Source: Bacillota bacterium (GTDB lineage: Bacteria; Bacillota; Clostridia; Acetivibrionales; DSM-2933). Taken from it: a DNA stretch of 64,000 bases. Position numbers and translations under genes: made by a program. A model generated the notes under the pieces. It ran no database searches. It was given only the letters and a program-made list of their open reading frames with translations, and had not been told where the DNA came from. Location: the NCBI GenBank assembly GCA_023430975.1, contig JAEYYB010000118.1, positions 40,673 to 104,672 on the forward strand, in the 5' to 3' direction. This document shows positions 44,668 through 51,969 of this stretch, in pieces. How positions within the stretch are numbered: position 1 is the first letter of the stretch; each line of letters begins with the position of its first letter.

Positions 44668-45540
44668 CTATTTAAAGGTGTTAATAATCTTATATTTGGT
44701 AAAGCAAATAGACAAATAATTTGAAGCATATAGGTCTGTTTCATTGGGATATATATAATTTAGTCTCTCAGCTGTTTTGATAGCTAATTTGCGAAACAAA
44801 ATCATGGTTTTAGATAGTGCACGAAAAATATCATCGGCTGAATAATCAGCATATATATTGGGGAATTCCGCAACTATCCAAGGTTCTGCCCACTTATCTA
44901 TGAAACGCCCGCAATACCAAGTGTCATATGAAGAACCTTTGACAGCACGAGTATAAAGTTCTATCATTTGTAAGAGCAAATTTTTCATATAGCCGTCCAC
45001 ACAGTTTTTTGCAACCCAAAGTTCACTACGTTGTACTTTTTTTGCAGCCCAAATTGAATGAAACCAAAAGTTACTTACAATATTTACAAACTCACTCTCC
45101 GATATTAATGAATACGGTTCAGGTGATAATACCAGCTTCTGCAAAACATCATCAAACCCTATTTTATCAAACAAAATTCTATAGGATCTAGATATTATGT
45201 CCTTAAAGTCTTTGTCTTTTACAATTTTGTCAATGGCATTTGCCTTAAAAAAGAGAAAATCAGCATCTAATACATTATCAAAAAATACACGCCGCTCTTT
45301 TCCATTAGCAATTGTATTTTCGCTAAAGGAAATATGGAATTTACCTAACCTATTAAGCCATTCATCTGATTGTATGAAAAACTCAATATCATCAACCAGC
45401 AGTATAATATCCATATCTGAGTATTCATCAGCCGGATGATCTGTTCTTGCTCTTGAACCTATAATAATACCTGCTTTTATCTGATCTGTTGATTTACCAA
45501 GCTCAATCAACCTGGTTAGAATGCTTTGGTATTCATCCAT
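44668..45540 (-). CDS. Aminoglycoside 6-adenylyltransferase-like nucleotidyltransferase
   Basis: 290 residues. A nucleotidyltransferase fold with GSRART (GSxxR) and the metal-binding pair in SDMDIILLV, followed by the helical C-terminal half typical of the AadS/Ant(6) family (ELWVAKNCVDGYMK, DTWYCGRFIDKWA). It may adenylylate an aminoglycoside or be a housekeeping relative; resistance cannot be claimed from sequence. The start at 45540 has GGGGGG 8 bases upstream; the longer frame from 45573 is less likely. The last 14 codons and the stop lie inside a half copy of repeat family A, so the natural C-terminus has been replaced. Confidence 0.8.
   Translation of the reverse strand: MDEYQSILTRLIELGKSTDQIKAGIIIGSRARTDHPADEYSDMDIILLVDDIEFFIQSDEWLNRLGKFHISFSENTIANGKERRVFFDNVLDADFLFFKANAIDKIVKDKDFKDIISRSYRILFDKIGFDDVLQKLVLSPEPYSLISESEFVNIVSNFWFHSIWAAKKVQRSELWVAKNCVDGYMKNLLLQMIELYTRAVKGSSYDTWYCGRFIDKWAEPWIVAEFPNIYADYSADDIFRALSKTMILFRKLAIKTAERLNYIYPNETDLYASNYLSICFTKYKIINTFK
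44669..44712. repeat. Repeat family A, half copy inside a gene end
   Basis: TTTAAAGGTGTTAATAATCT then TATATTTGG and AAAGCAAATA match the left half. It supplies the final codons (SICFTKYKIINTFK) and stop of the nucleotidyltransferase gene. Confidence 0.8.
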
Positions 45541-45600
45541 GTCAGATACCCCCCATTTAGTCCATGCTCTCAAGAATATCTATCTTTGAAATTCCTTTTC

Positions 45601-45703
45601 TATATGAAAAGTGTTTATAATCTTACATTTGGCAGAGCAAATAACGAACGCTTTTACGGGATTTGCGATAGACAAATGTAAAAGATTATTCACTTTTCAT
45701 ATA
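45601..45703. repeat. Repeat family A, full copy with compensatory arm change
   Basis: Outer arms ATATGAAAAGTG and CACTTTTCATAT: relative to the common ATTAAAAGTG / CACTTTTAAT, both arms have changed so that pairing is kept. The loop differs too (CGAACGCTTTTACGGG). It lies between the nucleotidyltransferase and 45708 genes. Confidence 0.9.
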
Positions 45704-45707
45704 CATC

Positions 45708-46220
45708 TCATATTTCAACAAAACATTTTAAGGTTTTATCAAATTTCCACTTCTGTTCGCAAATGTTTAAATAATCCCCATACTTGACTATATATTTATC
45801 AGGTATATACCCTAAAACTTCATCCATCCTTCTTAGGGAATACTCAAATGCGAATTTACGCCCATCATATTCTGATTTATAGCACTTTTCCCACTCTTCT
45901 TTTAATTGTGTCCTATTTTTAGGTTCAAAACGAAATCCTTGCCAATTGGTTCCATCAGCTAATAATGTTACAAATGCTTCGTTCTCATCTGTAGTTGGAA
46001 ATCCTGAATGCATGGAATAATATCCTCTATCTCTATCGTCTATTGCGTAATATCCTATTTTGCTACTGTATTTAATGAATACTCCATCAAGGCCCCAGTC
46101 ACTTGAAAGTGCTATTTCCAGTTTAGAAATTAGCTTAGCTGCTAATTCCTTTTCATAATCAGACATTATATGACTAAAATAGTTTTCTCCCTCATACATA
46201 ACTGTATATTGTTCATCCAT
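45708..46220 (-). CDS. Hypothetical cytoplasmic protein
   Basis: 170 residues, no signal peptide or membrane helix, acidic and rich in Tyr, Trp and Phe (KIGYYAIDDRDRGYYSM, TNWQGFRFEPKNRTQL). The pattern is reminiscent of small immunity-like or SMI1-like proteins, but I cannot place it. AAAGGAGG precedes the ATG well. Its stop codon is 5 bases from a family A repeat. Confidence 0.6.
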   Translation of the reverse strand: MDEQYTVMYEGENYFSHIMSDYEKELAAKLISKLEIALSSDWGLDGVFIKYSSKIGYYAIDDRDRGYYSMHSGFPTTDENEAFVTLLADGTNWQGFRFEPKNRTQLKEEWEKCYKSEYDGRKFAFEYSLRRMDEVLGYIPDKYIVKYGDYLNICEQKWKFDKTLKCFVEI

Positions 46221-46334
46221 ATTATTTTTCCTCCTTTACCCAACGAGCTTATTGTTTAGCCTGTCCAAAGTCCTTCAATGAAAGATTAAAGATCTTGTCC
46301 TTACCTTGTTTTCGACTAAATCAGATCCTATCCA

Positions 46335-46470
46335 TATTTAAAGTGTTAATAATCTTGCATTTGGCGGAGCAAATAAACAATGGTTTTAACGTTATTTTGT
46401 GATAGACAAATGATAAAACAAGTGATTTTTATTAGTTTTGCGATATACAAATGCAATAGTTTTATCACAT
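46335..46470. repeat. Repeat family A, copy with internal duplication
   Basis: The left half is normal (TTTAAAGTGTTAATAATCTT, GCATTTGGCGGAGCAAAT). The right half appears twice (TTTTGTGATAGACAAATG and TTTTGCGATATACAAATG about 50 bases apart) before TTTATCAC. This copy occupies most of the 363-base gap 46221-46583; I see no gene there. Confidence 0.75.
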
Positions 46471-46583
46471 CTTACACCATATTTTATCACACAGAACCTG
46501 ATTATGGCAATAAACTCTACTTGCCACAACAATTCTACCTGCAGGTTTTCATGAAATTTACCTGCTTTGTAAATGACTAATCA

Positions 46584-48401
46584 CTATTTATAATCAGGAA
46601 TAATCTTTTTTAAGAAATCCTTTACCTCATCTATTCCCCTCAAGCTATTGTTTCTTGCTTTATTTATCTCTTCAATTATCGCCTCGAAATCCAAATCATA
46701 TTGCTTTTCAACAAATATATTATTGTTTTTTGTTATATTGATCCCATCCTTAAACATTAAAAGCTCCTCATGCAGTTTTTCACCAGGCCGAAGACCGATA
46801 AACTCTATTTCAATATCTTCCCCAGGCCTCATGCCTGACTGTGAAATCATGATATTGGCAAGATCAAGTATCTTTACAGGCTTACCCATGTCAAGAACAA
46901 ATATTTCGCCTCCTATAGCCATAGCACCTGCTTGTATAACCAGTCTTGCGGCTTCGGATATCGTCATAAAGTACCTTGTTGCATCAGGATGGGTTACTGT
47001 TACCGGGCCACCCTCTTCAATCTGTTTCTTAAATATAGGAACAACACTTCCATTACTTCCCAATACATTTCCGAACCTTACAGCAGAAAAAATTGTACTG
47101 CTTTTTTTATTCATATATCGAACCAGAATTTCTGAAACTCTTTTAGTAGCACCCATTATACAAGCAGGATTAACAGCTTTATCCGTTGATATGGACACAA
47201 ATTTTTTGCAATTATATTTATCGGCACATTCAAGTAGGTTCAGGGTACCGAATATGTTGTTTTTTACAGCCTCATCAGGGTTTTCTTCCATTAAGGGCAC
47301 ATGCTTGTGTGCGGCTGCGTGGAAAACGACGGCTGGTCTATATGTGTCAAAAATATATTCCATCTTTTCCTTCTCTCTTATGGAAGCTATTATTATCTTT
47401 ATATTCAGATCTTTATCATATTTTTTTAAAAGTTCGTTATTTATGTCAAAAGCACTGTTTTCGTAAAAATCAAGTATCAATAATTGTGCCGGTTTAAACC
47501 TTGCTATTTGTCTGGAAAGCTCCGAACCTATTGACCCGCCGCCCCCACTCACCATTACTACTTCATTTTCAAGATAGTGGCTTATTTCTTCAGTGTTAAT
47601 ACATATTTCATTTCTTGAAAGCAAATCTTCTATATCAAAGTCTCTCAGCTTTTTAAAACTAACAGATTCTCCCATTAGTCCGAATACCTCAGGAAGCACT
47701 TTAACTTTACATCGAGAATTCTTACAGACATCAATAATAATTTCCATTTCCTTTTTTTGTACAGATGGCATAGTTACAATTATCTCTTCAATCCCAAATC
47801 TTTTTACTGCCCACAGTATCTTATCTCTACCGCCAATGACTGGAACACCGTTAATTTTGGTTTTATGCTTTTTATTGTCATCATCAATTGCTGCAACAGG
47901 CTTGTATTTACAATTGGTATTCCTCTTCATCTCCTTAATAATAATTGAACCCGCTTCTCCTGCACCAATAATCATGGTGTTCTTTATGTAATGATCTTCA
48001 AGCAAATATTTCTTTATGTCGTTTTTAAAACGAATGCTTATCCTCAAGCCCCCGACAAAAACAAAGGTTATCAACCAGAAGATCAATAATACCGATTTAG
48101 GTAGATATATATCCAAAACCAATTCAATAAGTAAGGACAAAAAGGCACCTGTTACAGTTGCAAGCAGGATTTGAACAAGTTCTCCTATGCTTGCATATCT
48201 CCAAAGCTTCTTATACAATTCAAAAATATAAAAACAGCTTATATTTGCTAAAGAAATGATAAGCATTAATTTTGGTAGCAAATCTATATAATTTGCTGGA
48301 ATCGGACCTTCAAATCTTATAAAAAATGTAGCACATATTCCTATATTTAAAATAATGAGATCACCTAAAAATAATAATACTTTTTTACCATTCCATTTCA
48401 T
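46584..48401 (-). CDS. Membrane nucleotide-sugar 4,6-dehydratase/epimerase (CapD/FlaA1 type)
   Basis: 605 residues. Four N-terminal membrane helices (about 8-110), a first Rossmann-like CoA-binding-type domain (IIGAGEAGSII about 147), then the extended SDR domain: NAD motif GGGGSIGSE, FHAAAHKHVP, catalytic ISTDKAVNP with the MGATKR lysine segment in place of YxxxK, and RFGNVLGSNGSV. It makes 4-keto-6-deoxy UDP-sugars for exopolysaccharide or glycan synthesis. It lies 227 bases downstream of the tyrosine phosphatase gene in the same direction, so it belongs to this polysaccharide locus. Confidence 0.92.
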   Translation of the reverse strand: MKWNGKKVLLFLGDLIILNIGICATFFIRFEGPIPANYIDLLPKLMLIISLANISCFYIFELYKKLWRYASIGELVQILLATVTGAFLSLLIELVLDIYLPKSVLLIFWLITFVFVGGLRISIRFKNDIKKYLLEDHYIKNTMIIGAGEAGSIIIKEMKRNTNCKYKPVAAIDDDNKKHKTKINGVPVIGGRDKILWAVKRFGIEEIIVTMPSVQKKEMEIIIDVCKNSRCKVKVLPEVFGLMGESVSFKKLRDFDIEDLLSRNEICINTEEISHYLENEVVMVSGGGGSIGSELSRQIARFKPAQLLILDFYENSAFDINNELLKKYDKDLNIKIIIASIREKEKMEYIFDTYRPAVVFHAAAHKHVPLMEENPDEAVKNNIFGTLNLLECADKYNCKKFVSISTDKAVNPACIMGATKRVSEILVRYMNKKSSTIFSAVRFGNVLGSNGSVVPIFKKQIEEGGPVTVTHPDATRYFMTISEAARLVIQAGAMAIGGEIFVLDMGKPVKILDLANIMISQSGMRPGEDIEIEFIGLRPGEKLHEELLMFKDGINITKNNNIFVEKQYDLDFEAIIEEINKARNNSLRGIDEVKDFLKKIIPDYK

Positions 48402-48566
48402 TTTAAACTCTCCCCCACCAAACCATATTGGAAATAACTAAAATCGCAAGAAATATTTTAGTCATTCCGTATGTAGAACCTTAATCCATCGATTCTAATC
48501 CCGATATTTTGCATATTTTCATCTATATCATTTTGAAAATATAACTTCCAGTATAATTTCACTTTC

Positions 48567-48643
48567 TATATTAAAAGTGTTAATAATCTTACATTTGGCG
48601 GAGCAAATAACGAACGGGAAGTAATATTTCAATCATGCCTAAA
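48567..48643. repeat. Chimeric repeat: left half of family A joined to the end of family B
   Basis: ATTAAAAGTGTTAATAATCT, TTACATTTGGCGGAGCAAAT and AACGAAC are family A up to the loop. From ACGGGAAGTAATATTTCAAT to CATGCCTAAA it is the family B end (compare 8741-8769). The joint lies in the shared string ACGG. The B part encodes the last codons (RHD) and stop of the phosphatase gene. Confidence 0.75.
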
Positions 48644-49327
48644 TATCAGTTCTTGGTTTCTGCGGTATAATGCTTCTGCATAATCGATTCCTACCCACTT
48701 TACTACCTTGTGGTAGGAAGGCAGAAACAGATTGGTATAGTCACTTGTACAGTGTGCATCAGATGCAATGAAATGAGCTAATCCAAGTTGTAATGCTTTT
48801 TTACAAAATGCTTTGGACTTCCTGCCATGTATTCCCATTATGCTTCCTGCATCAAGCTGGACCATACATCCTGCTTCTACAATGCTTAAAAACTTTCCAA
48901 AATCTCTTTGGAAATACACATACCTCTCAGGGTGAGCAATTATAGGAATAATATTTTCTAAATGAAGATTCAAAATAATATCTATGGTATTAGCCGGATA
49001 TACATCAAATGGAAGCTCAAACAGAAGATACTGGGAATCACTTAATGTATACATACGTTTATCAGCCATACAATCCAATAACAATGATTCCACAAAAACC
49101 TCATACCCCAATCTAAGTTCAATATCGCAATCTGCAAGTCTAATCAATAATTCCTTAAAGTTTTTTTCGACATTATCAATGTTAAAGACATTTTTTTTAT
49201 AATGAGGAGTTGCGATGATTGTCTTTATACCGATTTTTTCTGCTTCAAGAGCCATTCTCATTGACTCTTTAATGGTAGAAGGGCCATCGTCTGTATCAAA
49301 AATTAGATGGCTGTGAATATCAATCAT
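48629..49327 (-). CDS. Tyrosine-protein phosphatase, PHP type (CpsB/YwqE)
   Basis: 232 residues. PHP-domain metal ligands: MIDIHSHLI at the start, DDGP, IATPHYK, GYEV, IAHPERY and SDAH near the end, all in the family order. It dephosphorylates the adjacent tyrosine kinase and so governs polysaccharide length or output. The ATG overlaps the kinase stop by 4 bases (ATGA). The C-terminal three residues and stop come from a repeat (48567-48643). Confidence 0.93.
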   Translation of the reverse strand: MIDIHSHLIFDTDDGPSTIKESMRMALEAEKIGIKTIIATPHYKKNVFNIDNVEKNFKELLIRLADCDIELRLGYEVFVESLLLDCMADKRMYTLSDSQYLLFELPFDVYPANTIDIILNLHLENIIPIIAHPERYVYFQRDFGKFLSIVEAGCMVQLDAGSIMGIHGRKSKAFCKKALQLGLAHFIASDAHCTSDYTNLFLPSYHKVVKWVGIDYAEALYRRNQELIFRHD

Positions 49328-50061
49328 ACATTATCCCTCTTTGCATTTTTAATTTCCTTCAGTGATTTTCTGGAATATTTCATTTTTTCCTTATCATAAT
49401 CATATCCGCCATAATAGTTTCGAAAATCCAATTTATTCACCTTGTTAAATACAACTCCAAGAATATTGGCATTAGCCTTTACCAATTGTTCTTTCATCAT
49501 GATGGCATTATTACACTTTGTTTTGTTTTGTGATATTACTATTATTGCAGCATCTGTTTGTGATGCTATAAGTGCACCGTCAATAACACTGCCTAGCGGT
49601 GGTGTATCTATAATAACAAAATCATATATTTCTCTTGTCTTTACAAGAAATTCTCCTAATCGAGGAGAGTTTATAAGCTCTCCAGGGCTCAATGTTTTAA
49701 TACCGCAGGATACAAAATCAAAACCCTCAATCTGGGTTTTATTTATTATCTGTTCTAAAGTTGAATTACCCAATAAGAAATTGGAGAGTCCTTTAAAATC
49801 CTTACTCACAAGCTTTTTAAAAAGTATGGGCTTTCTTAAATCTGCATCTACAAAAAGCACTTTCATACCTGATTTTGCAATTGTATATGAAAGATTGGCT
49901 GAAACACAACTTTTTCCATCTCCTGAGCTGTAGCTGGTAATTGCAATTGTTCTTAGCTTGTTTTCCGGATCACAAAAATGGATATTAGCCCTTAACACTT
50001 TAAAAGCTTCCTCTAAAGATTCATTTATCATAAATTCATGTTCATAATTTATTGTTGCCAT
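49324..50061 (-). CDS. Bacterial tyrosine kinase (CpsD/CapB/YwqD)
   Basis: 245 residues. Walker A SSGDGKSCVSANL, Walker A' VLFVDADLRKP, Walker B FVIIDTPPLG, and a C-terminal tyrosine cluster (RNYYGGYDYDKEKMKY) that is autophosphorylated in this family. It needs the membrane modulator encoded just upstream and is opposed by the phosphatase downstream. It controls exopolysaccharide synthesis. Confidence 0.94.
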   Translation of the reverse strand: MATINYEHEFMINESLEEAFKVLRANIHFCDPENKLRTIAITSYSSGDGKSCVSANLSYTIAKSGMKVLFVDADLRKPILFKKLVSKDFKGLSNFLLGNSTLEQIINKTQIEGFDFVSCGIKTLSPGELINSPRLGEFLVKTREIYDFVIIDTPPLGSVIDGALIASQTDAAIIVISQNKTKCNNAIMMKEQLVKANANILGVVFNKVNKLDFRNYYGGYDYDKEKMKYSRKSLKEIKNAKRDNV

Positions 50062-50113
50062 AAACTCCCCCCAAGAACCAGCTTACATCAATTTGATCAA
50101 ATAGTATAAAGAT

Positions 50114-50779
50114 TTACTTGTTTTTTACCAGGGGTATTGTGCTGAGAACGCTTAATGATAAGTATTCTTCAATATCTTCCTTACTTTTTATGGTGTCATT
50201 GAAATATTCAATTAAATATATTATTCCTGTGGTCAATACCAAACTAATCATCACTGCCAATATAGAGTTTACAATTGGCTTTGGCTTAGCAGGCTTTAGC
50301 GGAAGTTCTGCTTTATCAACAATATTTATATTCTCTACACTCATTAATTCCACAGACTTCTCAATAAATTTTTCGCTTGTCTTATTAGCTAAATCCCTAG
50401 CCCTATAGGGGTTTCTGTCACTAACAACAATCTGCAGCACTCTTGTGTCAGACTTTAGTTTAACACTTATTTTGCTTGCCAGATCATCAGCACTCATATT
50501 CTTGATGCCTAGCTCGTCTAGAACCGATCTTGTAACAGTTTTGCTCTCTATAAGCTCTCTATAGTCTTTAACCAACTGTTGATTTGTCAGTAAATCGTTG
50601 TAATTTATTGGTTTATCCGCTTCAGGCTTATTTATTACATAGAGTGTAGTATAAGACTGGTATACAGGTTCAAGAACTGTTATGCTTACAACATATGTTA
50701 TGATTGCTATAACAATTGGTATTATGATAATGAATTTTATCTTTTTTAAAAGCATATATGTTATTTGCTTTATGTCCAA
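50114..50779 (-). CDS. Polysaccharide chain-length determinant / kinase modulator (CapA/Wzz type)
   Basis: 221 residues: two membrane helices (about 14-35 and 172-195) around an extracellular Wzz domain (YQSYTTLYVINKP, VLQIVVSDRNPYRARDLANKT), and the PxxP-like PLKPAKPKP before helix 2. The cytoplasmic tail activates the tyrosine kinase of the next gene. First gene of modulator-kinase-phosphatase-dehydratase. No priming glycosyltransferase or flippase follows within the window. Confidence 0.9.
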   Translation of the reverse strand: MDIKQITYMLLKKIKFIIIIPIVIAIITYVVSITVLEPVYQSYTTLYVINKPEADKPINYNDLLTNQQLVKDYRELIESKTVTRSVLDELGIKNMSADDLASKISVKLKSDTRVLQIVVSDRNPYRARDLANKTSEKFIEKSVELMSVENINIVDKAELPLKPAKPKPIVNSILAVMISLVLTTGIIYLIEYFNDTIKSKEDIEEYLSLSVLSTIPLVKNK

Positions 50780-50812
50780 CTTATATCACCCTCGTCATTT
50801 CTTTATGTATTC

Positions 50813-50857
50813 TATTTTAAAAGTGATAAATGTAAGATTATTAACACTTTTAATATA
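50813..50857. repeat. Repeat family A, arms only
   Basis: TTTTAAAAGTGATAAATG then TAAGATTATTAACACTTTTA: the two outer arms of a reversed family A element joined directly, with the whole centre missing. Confidence 0.7.
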
Positions 50858-50876
50858 TAATAATAAATATTATCAG

Positions 50877-50946
50877 CCTTACATTTGGAAAGGCAAAATA
50901 AACAGATGTTTGTGTTATATTTTGCCCTGCCAGATGTAAGATTTTA
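50877..50946. repeat. Diverged relative of repeat family A
   Basis: CTTACATTTGG and CCAGATGTAAG, with inner AAGGCAAAATA and TATTTTGCC, keep the nested-stem plan of family A although the sequence of the inner stem has changed on both sides. Confidence 0.6.
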
Positions 50947-50986
50947 AGAACAAAATTAATATTACCTTCCCATTAATAAATAAAAA

Positions 50987-51319
50987 CTAGTCTCTAAAAC
51001 AATGGAATTTGCGTCTTAACAAACGGTAAACAAGGCCTGTAAAAAGTCCAAATACAACACCGGAAGCAAAACTTATTAATGCTGTCTTTGCCGCAATGCT
51101 CAAGAAGTTTAAATAATTCATTGCTTCAGTAAAATTATATTTAAGCTGAAAAAGTCTTAACCATGATAAGTTAGCAAGAAGTACAAATAATGAAAACATT
51201 ATAGCTGTAAAAGTGAACCTTTGCCAGCCTTTTGGCTTATGGCTACCGACAAATTCAAAGGTTGCTGCAGCAAACACGCCTCCTACAAATAAATTTACTA
51301 AAAAAAACAAAACGCCCAT
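50987..51319 (-). CDS. Small membrane protein of unknown function
   Basis: 110 residues with three hydrophobic helices (about 3-22, 37-55, 72-97) and a basic C-terminus (YRLLRRKFHCFRD). TTGAGGTGG stands just before the ATG. No motif I recognise; possibly an uncharacterised Firmicutes membrane family. It lies between the polysaccharide genes and the second GH9, transcribed alone. Confidence 0.6.
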   Translation of the reverse strand: MGVLFFLVNLFVGGVFAAATFEFVGSHKPKGWQRFTFTAIMFSLFVLLANLSWLRLFQLKYNFTEAMNYLNFLSIAAKTALISFASGVVFGLFTGLVYRLLRRKFHCFRD

Positions 51320-51454
51320 AAATCCACCTCAAAAAATAGATTTTCTACCAACATATTATGCTGATTTTACAAATGTGTTCAAAAAAATAAAAATAAACTT
51401 TATATTATGGTATGCCGATAATTATTATATACATTTTTTGAAGGGGTAAAAAAT

Positions 51455-51862
51455 ATGGATATGTTGCGTTTTACCAAAGTAAGTAAGAATAATTCCTATG
51501 AATTATCCTACGATGAGTCTTCAAACTGTTTATTTGCAGCATTCTTTGGGCTGTGGGATAAAACGTCACAATTGGATTATTATACAGATGATGTTAAAAC
51601 AATGATTGCACATTCCAGTTCCGGATTTAACATAATATATGACTTTACTCAGTATAAAGGGTGCATAAATCAATTAGTCAACCTTCATGTTGAGGCACAA
51701 AATTTATTGCTAGAGGCAGGTATGGATAAAGCAGTAGTCCTCATTAATGAAAACGAACTTTTAAGAGCCTCTGTCGAATTTATATTCCAAATGTCGGGTA
51801 TAACTCCAACATTTTTTAGCAATATAGGAATGCTTCAAAAGTGGCTGGATAGCTTCAAATAA
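51455..51862 (+). CDS. Hypothetical protein with STAS/SpoIIAA-like pattern
   Basis: 135 residues, soluble. The alternating pattern YELSYDESSNCLFAAFFGLW ... GFNIIYDFTQYKG ... KAVVLINENELLRASVEFIF resembles the small SpoIIAA-like/STAS fold, in which W-D and D-F-T-positions are conserved, but I could not confirm it. A ribosome site (GAAGGGG) lies before the ATG. Role unknown. Confidence 0.6.
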   Translation: MDMLRFTKVSKNNSYELSYDESSNCLFAAFFGLWDKTSQLDYYTDDVKTMIAHSSSGFNIIYDFTQYKGCINQLVNLHVEAQNLLLEAGMDKAVVLINENELLRASVEFIFQMSGITPTFFSNIGMLQKWLDSFK

Positions 51863-51887
51863 ATTATCTAAAAGTCCATACATAGAT

Positions 51888-51931
51888 AAAAAGACTGCAA
51901 GAAGGCATTTTGCCATCTCACAGTCTTTTTT
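51888..51931. terminator. Terminator between converging genes
   Basis: AAAAAGACTG (51888-51897) pairs with CAGTCTTTTTT (51921-51931); a smaller hairpin GGCATTTTGCC lies in the loop. Serves the 51455 gene and probably the GH9 gene from the other side. Confidence 0.82.
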
Positions 51932-51969
51932 AAATTCAAATATACTACTGTTACTTAAATAACCGTTAC

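Noticed and set aside
46648..47466. 272-codon frame on the plus strand
   Set aside because: It is the antisense of the conserved nucleotide-sugar dehydratase gene and shows no family motif or ribosome site.
1371..50946. CRISPR array made of the recurring about 100-bp repeats
   Set aside because: Copies are kilobases apart, internally palindromic, variable in arm sequence, and not separated by spacers; no cas genes occur.
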